A stretch of 64,000 bases of DNA from Clostridiales bacterium CHKCI001. Its GTDB lineage: Bacteria > Bacillota > Clostridia > Lachnospirales > Lachnospiraceae. Under the pieces are notes generated by a model. The model saw only the letters and a program-made list of their open reading frames with translations, was not told the origin of the DNA and did not search any database. Location of the stretch: contig FCNS01000038.1 of assembly GCA_900045905.1 (NCBI GenBank), positions 206,270 through 270,269 on the forward strand, given 5' to 3'. Of this stretch, positions 56,291-63,600 are shown one piece after another (position 1 is the first letter of the stretch; each line of letters begins with the position of its first letter). Position numbers and translations under genes: made by a program.

Positions 56291-56360
56291 AAAAGAAAAA
56301 AGATAACTCCAGAGTAATGAATTTGCTTGAAATTTATATGGTTCATTTTTGAAAAATCTA

Positions 56361-56389
56361 TTGACACACCTTGGTCAGTGTATTATAAT
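56361..56389 (+). promoter_or_regulatory. Promoter of rplM-rpsI
   Basis: Consensus TTGACA (56361-56366) and TATAAT (56384-56389) have an ideal 17-base spacer. Confidence 0.92.
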
Positions 56390-56393
56390 ATAA

Positions 56394-56579
56394 GGGCTGT
56401 GGTTATCCACAGGTTTATTTGTGTTGAGAAGAATGTATATCCAATAGCCCCGGAGTACATTTGTATCATAAAATAAATAATAAAATTTTTTATTGATTAA
56501 TTTATGAAGCAGAGTATTCTGCGCTTGAACTGAGAACAGTCAGAGAATAGGAAATATCATTTTAATAGGAGGTTAACCA
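56394..56579 (+). ncRNA. Leader of rplM with pseudoknot-like pairing (candidate L13 leader)
   Basis: GGGCT (56394-56398) pairs with AGCCC (56446-56450) around a hairpin CTGTGG/CCACAG. ATGTA (56433-56437) pairs with TACAT (56456-56460). The two pairings cross, which gives a pseudoknot layout. Ribosomal-protein leaders before rplM are known in Firmicutes; here binding by L13 is inferred from the gene that follows. Confidence 0.6.
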
Positions 56580-57008
56580 ATGAAGAGTTACATGGCAAGT
56601 CCTGCAACAATTGAAAAGAAATGGTATGTAGTGGACGCTACAGGATATACATTAGGTCGTTTAGCATCTGAAATTGCTAAAGTTTTAAGAGGTAAAAATA
56701 AGCCAACATTTACTCCACACATCGATACTGGTGATTATGTAATCGTTGTAAATGCAGACAAGATTAAAGTAACAGGTAAGAAGTTAGAACAGAAGTTATA
56801 TTATAGACACTCCGATTATGTAGGAGGATTTAAGTCCACTACATTAAAGGAAATGTTAAACAAAAAGCCAGAAATGGTAATCGAATTAGCTGTTAAGGGT
56901 ATGCTTCCAAAGGGACCTTTAGGAAGACAGATGCTGAAGAAGTTAAGCGTATATGCTGGACCAGAACATCCACATGCAGCTCAAAAGCCAGAAACATTAA
57001 CATTTTAA
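56580..57008 (+). CDS. rplM: 50S ribosomal protein L13
   Basis: The 142-residue protein has [28 protein letters not shown] and YRHSDYVGG, as in L13, an early 50S assembly protein. AGGAGG precedes the ATG. It pairs with rpsI as usual, but is separated from truA by about 8 kb of unrelated genes. Confidence 0.97.
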   Translation: MKSYMASPATIEKKWYVVDATGYTLGRLASEIAKVLRGKNKPTFTPHIDTGDYVIVVNADKIKVTGKKLEQKLYYRHSDYVGGFKSTTLKEMLNKKPEMVIELAVKGMLPKGPLGRQMLKKLSVYAGPEHPHAAQKPETLTF

Positions 57009-57032
57009 TCGAAGTGGAAGGAGGAAATCACA

Positions 57033-57425
57033 GTGGCTAAAACAAAGTTTTACGGAACAGGTAGAAGAAAAAGCAGTATTGCAAGAGTATATATTATGCC
57101 AGGAACAGGCAACATCACAATCAACAAGAGAGATATCGACAACTATTTCGGTCTTGAAACATTAAAGATGGTTGTTCGTCAGCCATTGGTAGCAACAGAA
57201 ACAGCTGATAAATTCGATGTATTAGTAAACGTTCATGGCGGTGGTACAACAGGACAGGCTGGTGCAATCAGACATGGTATCTCCAGAGCTTTATTACAGG
57301 CAGACGCTGATTACCGTCCTGTATTAAAGAAAGCAGGATTCTTAACAAGAGATCCAAGAATGAAAGAAAGAAAGAAGTACGGCTTAAAAGCAGCTCGTCG
57401 TGCTCCACAGTTCTCAAAGAGATAA
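57033..57425 (+). CDS. rpsI: 30S ribosomal protein S9
   Basis: The 130-residue protein has [15 protein letters not shown] and the tail [16 protein letters not shown], whose last Arg touches P-site tRNA. The start is GTG behind AAGGAGG. Confidence 0.97.
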   Translation: MAKTKFYGTGRRKSSIARVYIMPGTGNITINKRDIDNYFGLETLKMVVRQPLVATETADKFDVLVNVHGGGTTGQAGAIRHGISRALLQADADYRPVLKKAGFLTRDPRMKERKKYGLKAARRAPQFSKR

Positions 57426-57443
57426 TTACAAAAAGAATTCTTC

Positions 57444-57474
57444 TCCCGGAAGTTTTTTACTTCCGGGATTTTTC
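57444..57474 (+). terminator. Terminator of rplM-rpsI
   Basis: TCCCGGAAGT (57444-57453) pairs with ACTTCCGGGA (57459-57468), followed by T5. Confidence 0.92.
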
Positions 57475-57554
57475 AAACAAATCTTAGATCACTTCTTAAA
57501 TTTCGCTGGCAGAAACACTACTGCTACAACCCCATAGATTAGAAATTAATTTGT

Positions 57555-57803
57555 AACCGTATAGATTTGAGAGAAGGTACGGTTCTATTACAAAGAATCA
57601 ATTTATAGCCGTGTAGATTTGGGAGAAGGTACGGTTCTATTACAAAGAGTTAATTTATAGCCGTATAGATTTGGGAGAAGGTACAGTTCTATTACAAAGA
57701 ATCAATTTATAACCGTATAGATTTGGGAGAAGGTACAGTTCTATTACAAAGAATCAATTTATAACCGTATAGATTTGGGAGAAAGTGCAGTTCTATTTAC
57801 AAA
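57555..57803. repeat. Five tandem 52-bp repeats
   Basis: Five copies begin at 57555, 57607, 57659, 57711 and 57763 with exact 52-base spacing; the last is cut short near 57803. Each unit has CCGTATAGATTTGGGAGAAG in its left half and GGTACRGTTCTATTACAAAG in its right. The ends ACCGTA and TACGGT can pair into a hairpin in the first two copies; a change to TACAGT weakens it in the later ones. The unit length is not a multiple of three and there are no spacers, so it is neither coding nor CRISPR. The array ends about 20 bases before the gene at 57825. The rest of the 57426-57824 gap holds only the rpsI terminator. Confidence 0.92.
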
Positions 57804-57824
57804 AAATATGGAAAGGGACAATTT

Positions 57825-58619
57825 ATGGCTAGTCTTAGAGAAATGTTATTGCAAGAACAAAATAGATTGGAGAAAATCCTTCAAAAAATTGCGAAACGAT
57901 TGAAGGATGCTCCTCAAGGGACTTTGCGTTTATCAAGTAGTAAGAAATGGGTTCAATATTATCATTGTATGCCAGGTGGGAAGAAAAATGGGGAATATAT
58001 TCCAAAAACGAATGACAAATTAATTTGTCAACTTGCACAGAAATGTTATGACGAAAAGGTATTAAAACTAGCTAAAAAAAGATTGCTACAAATAAAACGA
58101 ATAACAAGAGATTATGAGGATGACGAAATTGAGAAAATTTTTTTGAGTGAACATATGGAAAGGCGAAAATTGATTCAGCCAATTGAATCAATATGGGAGC
58201 AACAATTAAAAGAATGGACATTGGAAAGTTATAAAGGTAAGGAATTTCAAGAAGACATACCAGTAATCTTAACAGATCGAGGTGAACGGGTGCGATCAAA
58301 ATCTGAAAAAATCCTAGCAGATTATTTTCATCGTAACGGAATTCCGTACAAATATGAACATCCGTTGTATTTGAATGGGTTTGGCACAATTTATCCAGAT
58401 TTTACGTTCCTTTCGAAAAAGACAAAACAAGAAATTTACTGGGAACATAATGGTATGATGGATAATCCCACCTATGGGCAGAATGCAGTCAGAAAAATAA
58501 AAGCATATGAAGAAAATAATCTTTATCCTGGAGAACGATTAATCCTGACATTTGAGACAGCAAAAAGTGTTTTAGATACAAGATTGGTAGAGAAACTGGT
58601 TCACAAATATCTATTATAA
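57825..58619 (+). CDS. Unknown protein with a PD-(D/E)XK nuclease-like C-terminus
   Basis: The 264-residue protein has a helical, charged N-terminal half (with a possible coiled coil at about 5-30 and 75-110). Its C-terminal half shows the spacing of a PD-(D/E)XK nuclease: Glu161 in RSKSEKILADYF, Asp192 in IYPDFTF, and Glu207 in IYWEHNG. The last motif has EHN in place of the usual ExK. It could be a DNA-cutting defence or mobile-element protein, but this is inferred from motif spacing only. No methylase lies beside it. AAAGGGA precedes the ATG. Confidence 0.65.
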   Translation: MASLREMLLQEQNRLEKILQKIAKRLKDAPQGTLRLSSSKKWVQYYHCMPGGKKNGEYIPKTNDKLICQLAQKCYDEKVLKLAKKRLLQIKRITRDYEDDEIEKIFLSEHMERRKLIQPIESIWEQQLKEWTLESYKGKEFQEDIPVILTDRGERVRSKSEKILADYFHRNGIPYKYEHPLYLNGFGTIYPDFTFLSKKTKQEIYWEHNGMMDNPTYGQNAVRKIKAYEENNLYPGERLILTFETAKSVLDTRLVEKLVHKYLL

Positions 58620-58631
58620 AATAATAGAAAT

Positions 58632-58724
58632 GGCTCTCATCTGTCAGGAAACGAGAGCCGAAGCTGTTTGTTCAAATGATAAGAGTCGTATGAAGGGAGA
58701 TCTTCACGTACAGTTCCATTATAA
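58632..58724 (+). other. Hairpins after the nuclease-like gene, one like the 52-bp repeat
   Basis: GGCTCTC (58632-58638) pairs with GAGAGCC (58653-58659). Beyond it, 58683-58718 reads AGTCGTATGAAG, GGAGAT, CTTCACGTACAGTTCC, a hairpin whose ends resemble the repeat unit (CCGTAT...GTACRGTTCTATT) found five times upstream of the gene. Both also look like the GCCGTATG...ACGTACGGTTCT stem found in bacterial group II introns. Confidence 0.45.
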
Positions 58725-59261
58725 TTGTATTTGGTCAAAATCAATTTCTAAATCATCATAAATATGAACGGGTATTTTATCAGTAAAGCTATACATTGCT
58801 GCAAAATCATCTGGAAAGTAATATACCATGATTCTATCCTTTAATGGGTCTACAATCCAATATTCTTTTACACCAGCTGTGCGATACTTAAAGAGTTTTA
58901 CCATATAATCAATTCGTATGCTGCTTGGTGATATAATCTCAATAATCCAATCGGGAGAGCCATTACAGCCTCTATCATCTAGCTTATTCTTATCACAGAT
59001 AACGGAAAGATCAGGTTCCACATAGTTCTTATCATCTTTATCCAGGAATACAGCAAATGGAGCGGAATAGACTTCACAATCTCCATTTTTCGAATCAATA
59101 TAGTTTGCTATAATCTGCGATAATTTCAGAGATAGTCTTTGATGTCTCCTACTAGGTGGAGCCATATAATAGATTTGCCCGTCAATTAGTTCTGCTCGTT
59201 TTCCCTCTGGTAATTTATAAATATCATCGACTGTATAAATACTTTCTTGTAGTAATGCCAT
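58719..59261 (-). CDS. Uma2-family (DUF820) putative endonuclease
   Basis: The 180-residue protein has the Uma2/DUF820 pattern: YKLPEGKRAELIDGQIYYMAPPSRRHQ, then EPDLSVICD, DWIIEIISPSS and KEYWIVDP. The D...E.x(S) residues fit a PD-(D/E)XK-like fold. These proteins are widespread and mostly unstudied; nuclease activity is predicted by fold. AGGAGGG before ATG 59261 is preferred to the longer frame opening at 59324. Confidence 0.88.
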   Translation of the reverse strand: MALLQESIYTVDDIYKLPEGKRAELIDGQIYYMAPPSRRHQRLSLKLSQIIANYIDSKNGDCEVYSAPFAVFLDKDDKNYVEPDLSVICDKNKLDDRGCNGSPDWIIEIISPSSIRIDYMVKLFKYRTAGVKEYWIVDPLKDRIMVYYFPDDFAAMYSFTDKIPVHIYDDLEIDFDQIQL

Positions 59262-59498
59262 ATTATCCCTCCTATTCTGGGAATTGTAAATAATCCCTGG
59301 TTCATTATAACTGTAATATAACATGGAATGATGTTTTTATACAAGTATAAAACGTTAGTGAGTATTAGGTATAATATTAAATTGAAGTTTAAATTATAAT
59401 CATATATAATATGGTTAATAAATTTTGCAGGGGAAAGAACTCGAAAATTAAAAAGATTGCATGAGTTAAGAAATCTTAAGCTGGAGAGAGGTTAACCA

Positions 59499-60266
59499 AT
59501 GATTTATGAAATGAATCAGTATGAAAAATTGAAAGAGCTTTTTGGAGACTGGCAGGAGACATTGATTTGGTCTTGTCTTCAAAATGTGATGGGATGTATG
59601 TTTGCAAATGATAAGAATGAGCCAACTGCGGCGATGGCAATGTTGGGGGATTTCTGTTTTCTGGCGGGAAAACCAGATAAGGACTTGATATTGTATAAAC
59701 CAGAGTATTGCAAAAAGGAATTTATTATTATGATTCCGCAAAACGATGCATGGGCGAGATCAATAGAAACTTGTTATAAAGAGAAAGCAAAAGCAGTTGT
59801 ACGATATGCATTTAAAAAGGAGCCGAGTATATTTGATAAAAATGTGCTGCAAAGTTTTGTAGCGGCTCTTCCAAGTGATTATACACTTAGAGTAATGGAT
59901 GAAGAGTTGTTCTATCGTTGCAAAGAAATGGAATGGTGTCGAGATTGGGTATCTCAATATCCTGATTATCAAACATATCAGCGATATGGAATTGGAGCAA
60001 TTATTTTAAAAGATCGGGAAATTCTTTCTGGTGCTTCTTCCTATTCCAGCTATTTGGGAGGAATTGAAATTCAGGTTGACACGAGAGAAGATTATCGTAG
60101 GAAGGGGCTTGCCCAAATTTGTAGTGCGAAATTAATTTTAGAATGTTTAAAACATGGATGGTATCCAAGCTGGGATGCACAAAACAAATGGTCTGCTAAT
60201 TTGGCAAAAAAACTAGGGTATCATTATAGTCATACATATTCTGCATATGAGATAATCGGATATTAG
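59499..60266 (+). CDS. GNAT acetyltransferase (GNAT_acetyltran type)
   Basis: The 255-residue protein has an N-terminal domain of about 125 residues and a C-terminal acetyl-CoA domain with the motif DTREDYRRKGLAQICSAKLI and the end NKWSANLAKKLGYHY. This two-part layout is typical of a Clostridia/Bacillus GNAT subfamily of unknown target. GGAGAGAGG precedes the ATG. Confidence 0.87.
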   Translation: MIYEMNQYEKLKELFGDWQETLIWSCLQNVMGCMFANDKNEPTAAMAMLGDFCFLAGKPDKDLILYKPEYCKKEFIIMIPQNDAWARSIETCYKEKAKAVVRYAFKKEPSIFDKNVLQSFVAALPSDYTLRVMDEELFYRCKEMEWCRDWVSQYPDYQTYQRYGIGAIILKDREILSGASSYSSYLGGIEIQVDTREDYRRKGLAQICSAKLILECLKHGWYPSWDAQNKWSANLAKKLGYHYSHTYSAYEIIGY

Positions 60267-60370
60267 GAAGTTTTTCTTGTAATGATATATTGCAAAAAAC
60301 TTATCCGTTCATGTTATAATATACTTTAACGGATTGTGTGAAAGCAAATTATTAGGAAGGGAGTGTTTGG

Positions 60371-60856
60371 ATGCATCTAAAAAATATATTAATTGTAGTA
60401 AGTGATATCGAGAAATCCAAGCGATTTTATCAGGAACTATTTGGTTTGATGGTTGCAGTGGATTTTGGAGGGAATGTGATTTTAACCGAAGGATTGGTAT
60501 TGCAAGAAAAGAAGGCTTGGGAAAATTTGATTGGAAGAGAAGTAAAAGCGGCTGCGAATGATGCAGAACTGTATTTTGAGGAAAATGATATGGATGGATT
60601 AATAAAAAAGCTGGAATCTGGCAGCTTTCCGATCAATTATGTAAATCCACCTATGGAACAGGAACGGCGAGTAATACGAATCTATGATCCAGATGGACAT
60701 ATCATTGAAATTGCTGAAACGTTAGAATGTGTTGTACGAAGATATCTCATGTCTGGTATGACGGTTTCTGAGACGGCAAAGAAGATGCGGCTTCCAATTG
60801 ATGTAGTAAAAGGAATTGAAATAGGATTGCAGGAATCATTAAAAAATTTGGAATAG
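60371..60856 (+). CDS. VOC-family (glyoxalase-like) protein
   Basis: Residues about 1-120 form one VOC domain with its strand-helix pattern (NILIVVSDIEKSKRFYQELFGL, and RIYDPDGHIIEIAE with a metal-ligand Glu). About 40 further residues look like a helix-turn-helix (SGMTVSETAKKMRLPIDVVKGI). VOC proteins cover glyoxalases, dioxygenases and drug-resistance proteins; the reaction is unknown. AAGGGAG precedes the ATG. Confidence 0.85.
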   Translation: MHLKNILIVVSDIEKSKRFYQELFGLMVAVDFGGNVILTEGLVLQEKKAWENLIGREVKAAANDAELYFEENDMDGLIKKLESGSFPINYVNPPMEQERRVIRIYDPDGHIIEIAETLECVVRRYLMSGMTVSETAKKMRLPIDVVKGIEIGLQESLKNLE

Positions 60857-60864
60857 AGGTTATT

Positions 60865-61335
60865 ATGGAGATTATACTAGAAAAAGTTGAAATAAGTCAG
60901 AAAGATATCTTGTTTCGATTGCTTCAATATTCTTTATTTGAAGAAAGCTTAAATGATCAAAATGAAATGAATAACGAAGCTATTTTTGAATATGAGTGGT
61001 TTGAAAATTATTTCATAGACACTGATAGAGAGGCTTATTTTATAAGAGAGAAAAGGACAAACAAATTATTGGGATTTGCCATGATAAATACATATGTACA
61101 AAGAGTTAATTCAGGTCATAGTATTGCTGAATTTATGGTAATTCCTAAGTACAGAAGAAATCAGGTTGGTAAAAATGCTGCAATTCAATGTTTTGAAAAA
61201 CATAAAGGAAACTGGGAAATTTATCCATCCTATGACAGTGAACAAGCATATCAATTTTGGGAAAATGTAGTTAGGGAATATACAGATGGAAATTACCATT
61301 TGGATCAGGCTGTTTTTGTATTTTGTAAGGAATAA
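60865..61335 (+). CDS. GNAT-family N-acetyltransferase
   Basis: The 156-residue protein has a GNAT acetyl-CoA motif (AEFMVIPKYRRNQVGKNAA, about 92-110). It starts 8 bases after the VOC gene and probably shares its transcript. The target is unknown. The acidic N-terminal half and FWENV end are as in small-molecule acetyltransferases. Confidence 0.85.
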   Translation: MEIILEKVEISQKDILFRLLQYSLFEESLNDQNEMNNEAIFEYEWFENYFIDTDREAYFIREKRTNKLLGFAMINTYVQRVNSGHSIAEFMVIPKYRRNQVGKNAAIQCFEKHKGNWEIYPSYDSEQAYQFWENVVREYTDGNYHLDQAVFVFCKE

Positions 61336-61680
61336 TTTTATGTAAAATTCAAAATAAAAAATCTGATTTTCCGCATAAACGCTAAACTCTTAAGCTTTGA
61401 ATCACATTTCTTTTCAAAAAGACTGTGCCCTTGTGGAAGACGGATTTCCAATGCCAGTTTTACAGATGGAAATAGAAGCGGTTATTCCATGAGTGTTAGA
61501 GGAACCAAATAGATACATTTAAGTTACAAATTTCTGCTTGTTAATGTTTCATATCAGGGTTAATTCATTGGTCAATAGAAATTTTATCCTAATAGGTTAC
61601 TGTAATTTCATGTATTCTACGGATAGTAGATTGTTTTCTATGTAATAATGCTGTAACCTGTAATTAGGAGGTGGAATATT
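61336..61680. other. Gene-free stretch of 345 bases
   Basis: I see no gene, strong promoter or terminator here. A short open stretch near 61430-61491 (reading VEDGFPMPVLQMEIEAVIP and a stop) could be the end of a lost gene, but I cannot assign it. The last bases hold the AGGAGG site of the next gene. Confidence 0.5.
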
Positions 61681-62442
61681 ATGTACCAAATCAATGCTGA
61701 AAAGTTTGGTAAATTTCTTCGTGAAATTCGAACAGAAAAATGTATGACACAAAAGGAACTGGCAGAAAAGTTATTTGTCTCGGATAAGACAGTGAGTAAA
61801 TGGGAACGTGGAGCGAGTATGCCGAATGTTGCACTATTGATACCGCTTGCTGATACATTGGGGATAACGGTAACAGAATTATTAAAGGGAGAAAAAATTG
61901 ACAATGAAAAATATTTGGATACAAATGAAGTAGAAAATTTAGTTGTAAGTTCATTAGATTTATCCATGAATCATACAATCCATCAACATAAGAAAAATTG
62001 GATATTGGCTTACTTACTTTGTGTATTTATAACGGTAACAGAAATTGTCTTATTGCTAGTATCAGGTTTATCCATGTTAGAAATGCGTGAAACTATATTA
62101 CTTGTCTGTGGGAGTATGCTTGTAGTAAGCGGATGGTTTTGTTTTTTTGCAAAAGATTTATTGCCCACCTACTATGATAGTAATAAAATAAATTATATTG
62201 CACAGGGAATTTTTAGAATTCATATGGTAGGATTGTCATTTAACAACGGAAATTGGAGCTATATATCCAATACATTAAAAATTAGTACAATGCTAATATC
62301 TGTAGTATATCCACTTATTTGTTATGGCAGTTTTATACTCGGAGGAATTGCTTTATGGGATGAAATAAAGAATATTGTATTAATTATTATGTTGGGATTT
62401 ACAATGGTTGCCATCTATATTGTTGGAAAAAAATATGAATAA
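61681..62442 (+). CDS. XRE-type regulator with membrane helices
   Basis: Residues about 8-65 are a Cro/C1-type helix-turn-helix (MTQKELAEKLFVSDKTVSKWERGASMPNVALLIPLADTLGITVTELL). From about 105 to 250 the protein has four to five membrane helices, so it is a DNA-binding protein held at the membrane. Such proteins are thought to sense envelope state or drugs. AGGAGG precedes the ATG; it is alone in its transcript. Confidence 0.9.
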   Translation: MYQINAEKFGKFLREIRTEKCMTQKELAEKLFVSDKTVSKWERGASMPNVALLIPLADTLGITVTELLKGEKIDNEKYLDTNEVENLVVSSLDLSMNHTIHQHKKNWILAYLLCVFITVTEIVLLLVSGLSMLEMRETILLVCGSMLVVSGWFCFFAKDLLPTYYDSNKINYIAQGIFRIHMVGLSFNNGNWSYISNTLKISTMLISVVYPLICYGSFILGGIALWDEIKNIVLIIMLGFTMVAIYIVGKKYE

Positions 62443-62451
62443 ATTAGGATT

Positions 62452-62483
62452 AAGCAGTTGATCGAAAGATTGACTGCTTTTTA
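62452..62483 (+). terminator. Terminator after the XRE-type gene
   Basis: AAGCAGT (62452-62458) pairs with ACTGCTT (62473-62479), with a further inner stem GATC/GATT-like and T5 after it. Confidence 0.75.
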
Positions 62484-62573
62484 GAATGTATTAAAACACT
62501 GTAACCTCTGTTAAGAGGGCATAATTTCTTGAAATTCAAATTAGGTCAGTTTACAAAGAACTACACGCAGACC

Positions 62574-62612
62574 GTGAAAATGCCGTTGCCACCAGGGAGG
62601 GCAACGGCATTT
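62574..62612 (-). terminator. Terminator of the DUF4241 gene
   Basis: AAATGCCGTTGCC (62578-62590) pairs perfectly with GGCAACGGCATTT (62600-62612). On the minus strand it ends in TTTT. It is GC-rich like the gene before it, so it was probably acquired with it. Confidence 0.85.
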
Positions 62613-62673
62613 GAAGCGGCAGGTAAGCAGGGCTTTGCTATCTTCCCGATAAATGGGAATTATTTATGCAAAC

Positions 62674-63417
62674 TTAATCATCGCAGTCTTTTTCAATATC
62701 AATAAAACGGATATACACGCCGCAGACTTTATCCTCTGCGTCATACCCGAAATAACAGGGATAGACTCCATCCCCCCAGCCAGAAGCGAAGATAGGGATG
62801 TTGCAGTCCGTACCTGGCACCGTCCAATTGAGCCAGTCGCCACCATTCCTCTGATATTTAGGATTGGTTTTGAAGTTTTCCTCCAGCAGGTCGCAGAACA
62901 GGTCGTTATAGGGGTCAATGCCTTCTTCTTCGCTCTCCCGCTGCGCCCAATACTTCTTGAACACCTCCTGGGTCTTGATGTCTGCGATACAGCCCATGCC
63001 AGCGTCCACGAAAAATCCGAAGAATTCGTCTTCTTCAATTTCCTCGTCCAAGTCCTCGTTCCCGACCATTCCCATCTCATACCGGACCGGCTTCTTGTTG
63101 CTGATGGACACTTTCACGCAGGCGTAGCGATCCCCGTAGACCTCGCTGGGCACCACACAGATAGTCACTGGGTAAGTTCCAGCGGGTACCGTCTGAATGT
63201 AGGGAAGTGTGTCCTCCAACTCTATCAGCGGATCACAGGCCAGAATGGTTCCTGTGGGGAAATGGACGGTGCCGATGTCCAGCGCGTCCACATCTGCATT
63301 GCCGATTTTCTTCTCTGTGAAATAGGCGTCTAAGTCGATTTTGCAAACTAGATTTTTCTTTACTATTTCATATTTTTCCAACCATTCTTTTGTTGGCATA
63401 GATATACTGCTACTCAA
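62674..63417 (-). CDS. DUF4241-family protein, GC-rich and probably acquired
   Basis: The 247-residue soluble protein matches the DUF4241 family (LDIGTVHFPTGTILACDPLIE, IFASGWGDGVYPCYFGYD near the end), found among proposed immunity proteins of toxin systems; no toxin gene is seen here. Third codon positions are rich in G and C, unlike all neighbours, which points to horizontal transfer. The frame opens with TTG at 63417; ATG at 63399 is another start. Neither has a ribosome site, and a tnpB right end lies about 55 bases upstream. Confidence 0.8.
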   Translation of the reverse strand: MSSSISMPTKEWLEKYEIVKKNLVCKIDLDAYFTEKKIGNADVDALDIGTVHFPTGTILACDPLIELEDTLPYIQTVPAGTYPVTICVVPSEVYGDRYACVKVSISNKKPVRYEMGMVGNEDLDEEIEEDEFFGFFVDAGMGCIADIKTQEVFKKYWAQRESEEEGIDPYNDLFCDLLEENFKTNPKYQRNGGDWLNWTVPGTDCNIPIFASGWGDGVYPCYFGYDAEDKVCGVYIRFIDIEKDCDD

Positions 63418-63472
63418 AATATGGGCAAATATACTTATATTGAGAAATTGGAGTCCTTACAGATACTTCTTA

Positions 63473-63600
63473 CTACTTCGCTGTGTATGTTTTGGTGGTT
63501 GCAGGCAACACACTACTCACAAGTTTTTGTACACTCCACAGTCGTAAATTCCCGACTAAGCCATCGGTACATACTTACAAATACTTGATTATGCAACTTC
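63473..63600 (-). ncRNA. Candidate omega RNA / right end of a tnpB element
   Basis: TnpB nucleases use an RNA made from the end of their gene and the element's right end, with the guide from flanking DNA. The segment after the tnpB stop shares blocks with the dead copy at 51562-51646 (CGTAAATTCC.GACTAA, CTCCA.AG, CTACT.ACAAGTTT, TGTGTATG). The guide would then come from about 63470 down toward the DUF4241 start. Exact ends are not known. Confidence 0.5.

Noticed and set aside
57555..57803. 52-bp repeats as a CRISPR array
   Set aside because: The copies are directly adjacent with no unique spacers, and there are no cas genes nearby.
57430..57824. tRNA or rRNA genes after rpsI
   Set aside because: No cloverleaf pattern or rRNA sequence could be seen here or elsewhere in the window.
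62653..63333. 226-codon open frame on the plus strand opposite the DUF4241 gene
   Set aside because: It has no ribosome site or known motif, and arises because the GC-rich gene on the other strand leaves few stop codons; the minus-strand frame matches a known family and has a terminator.
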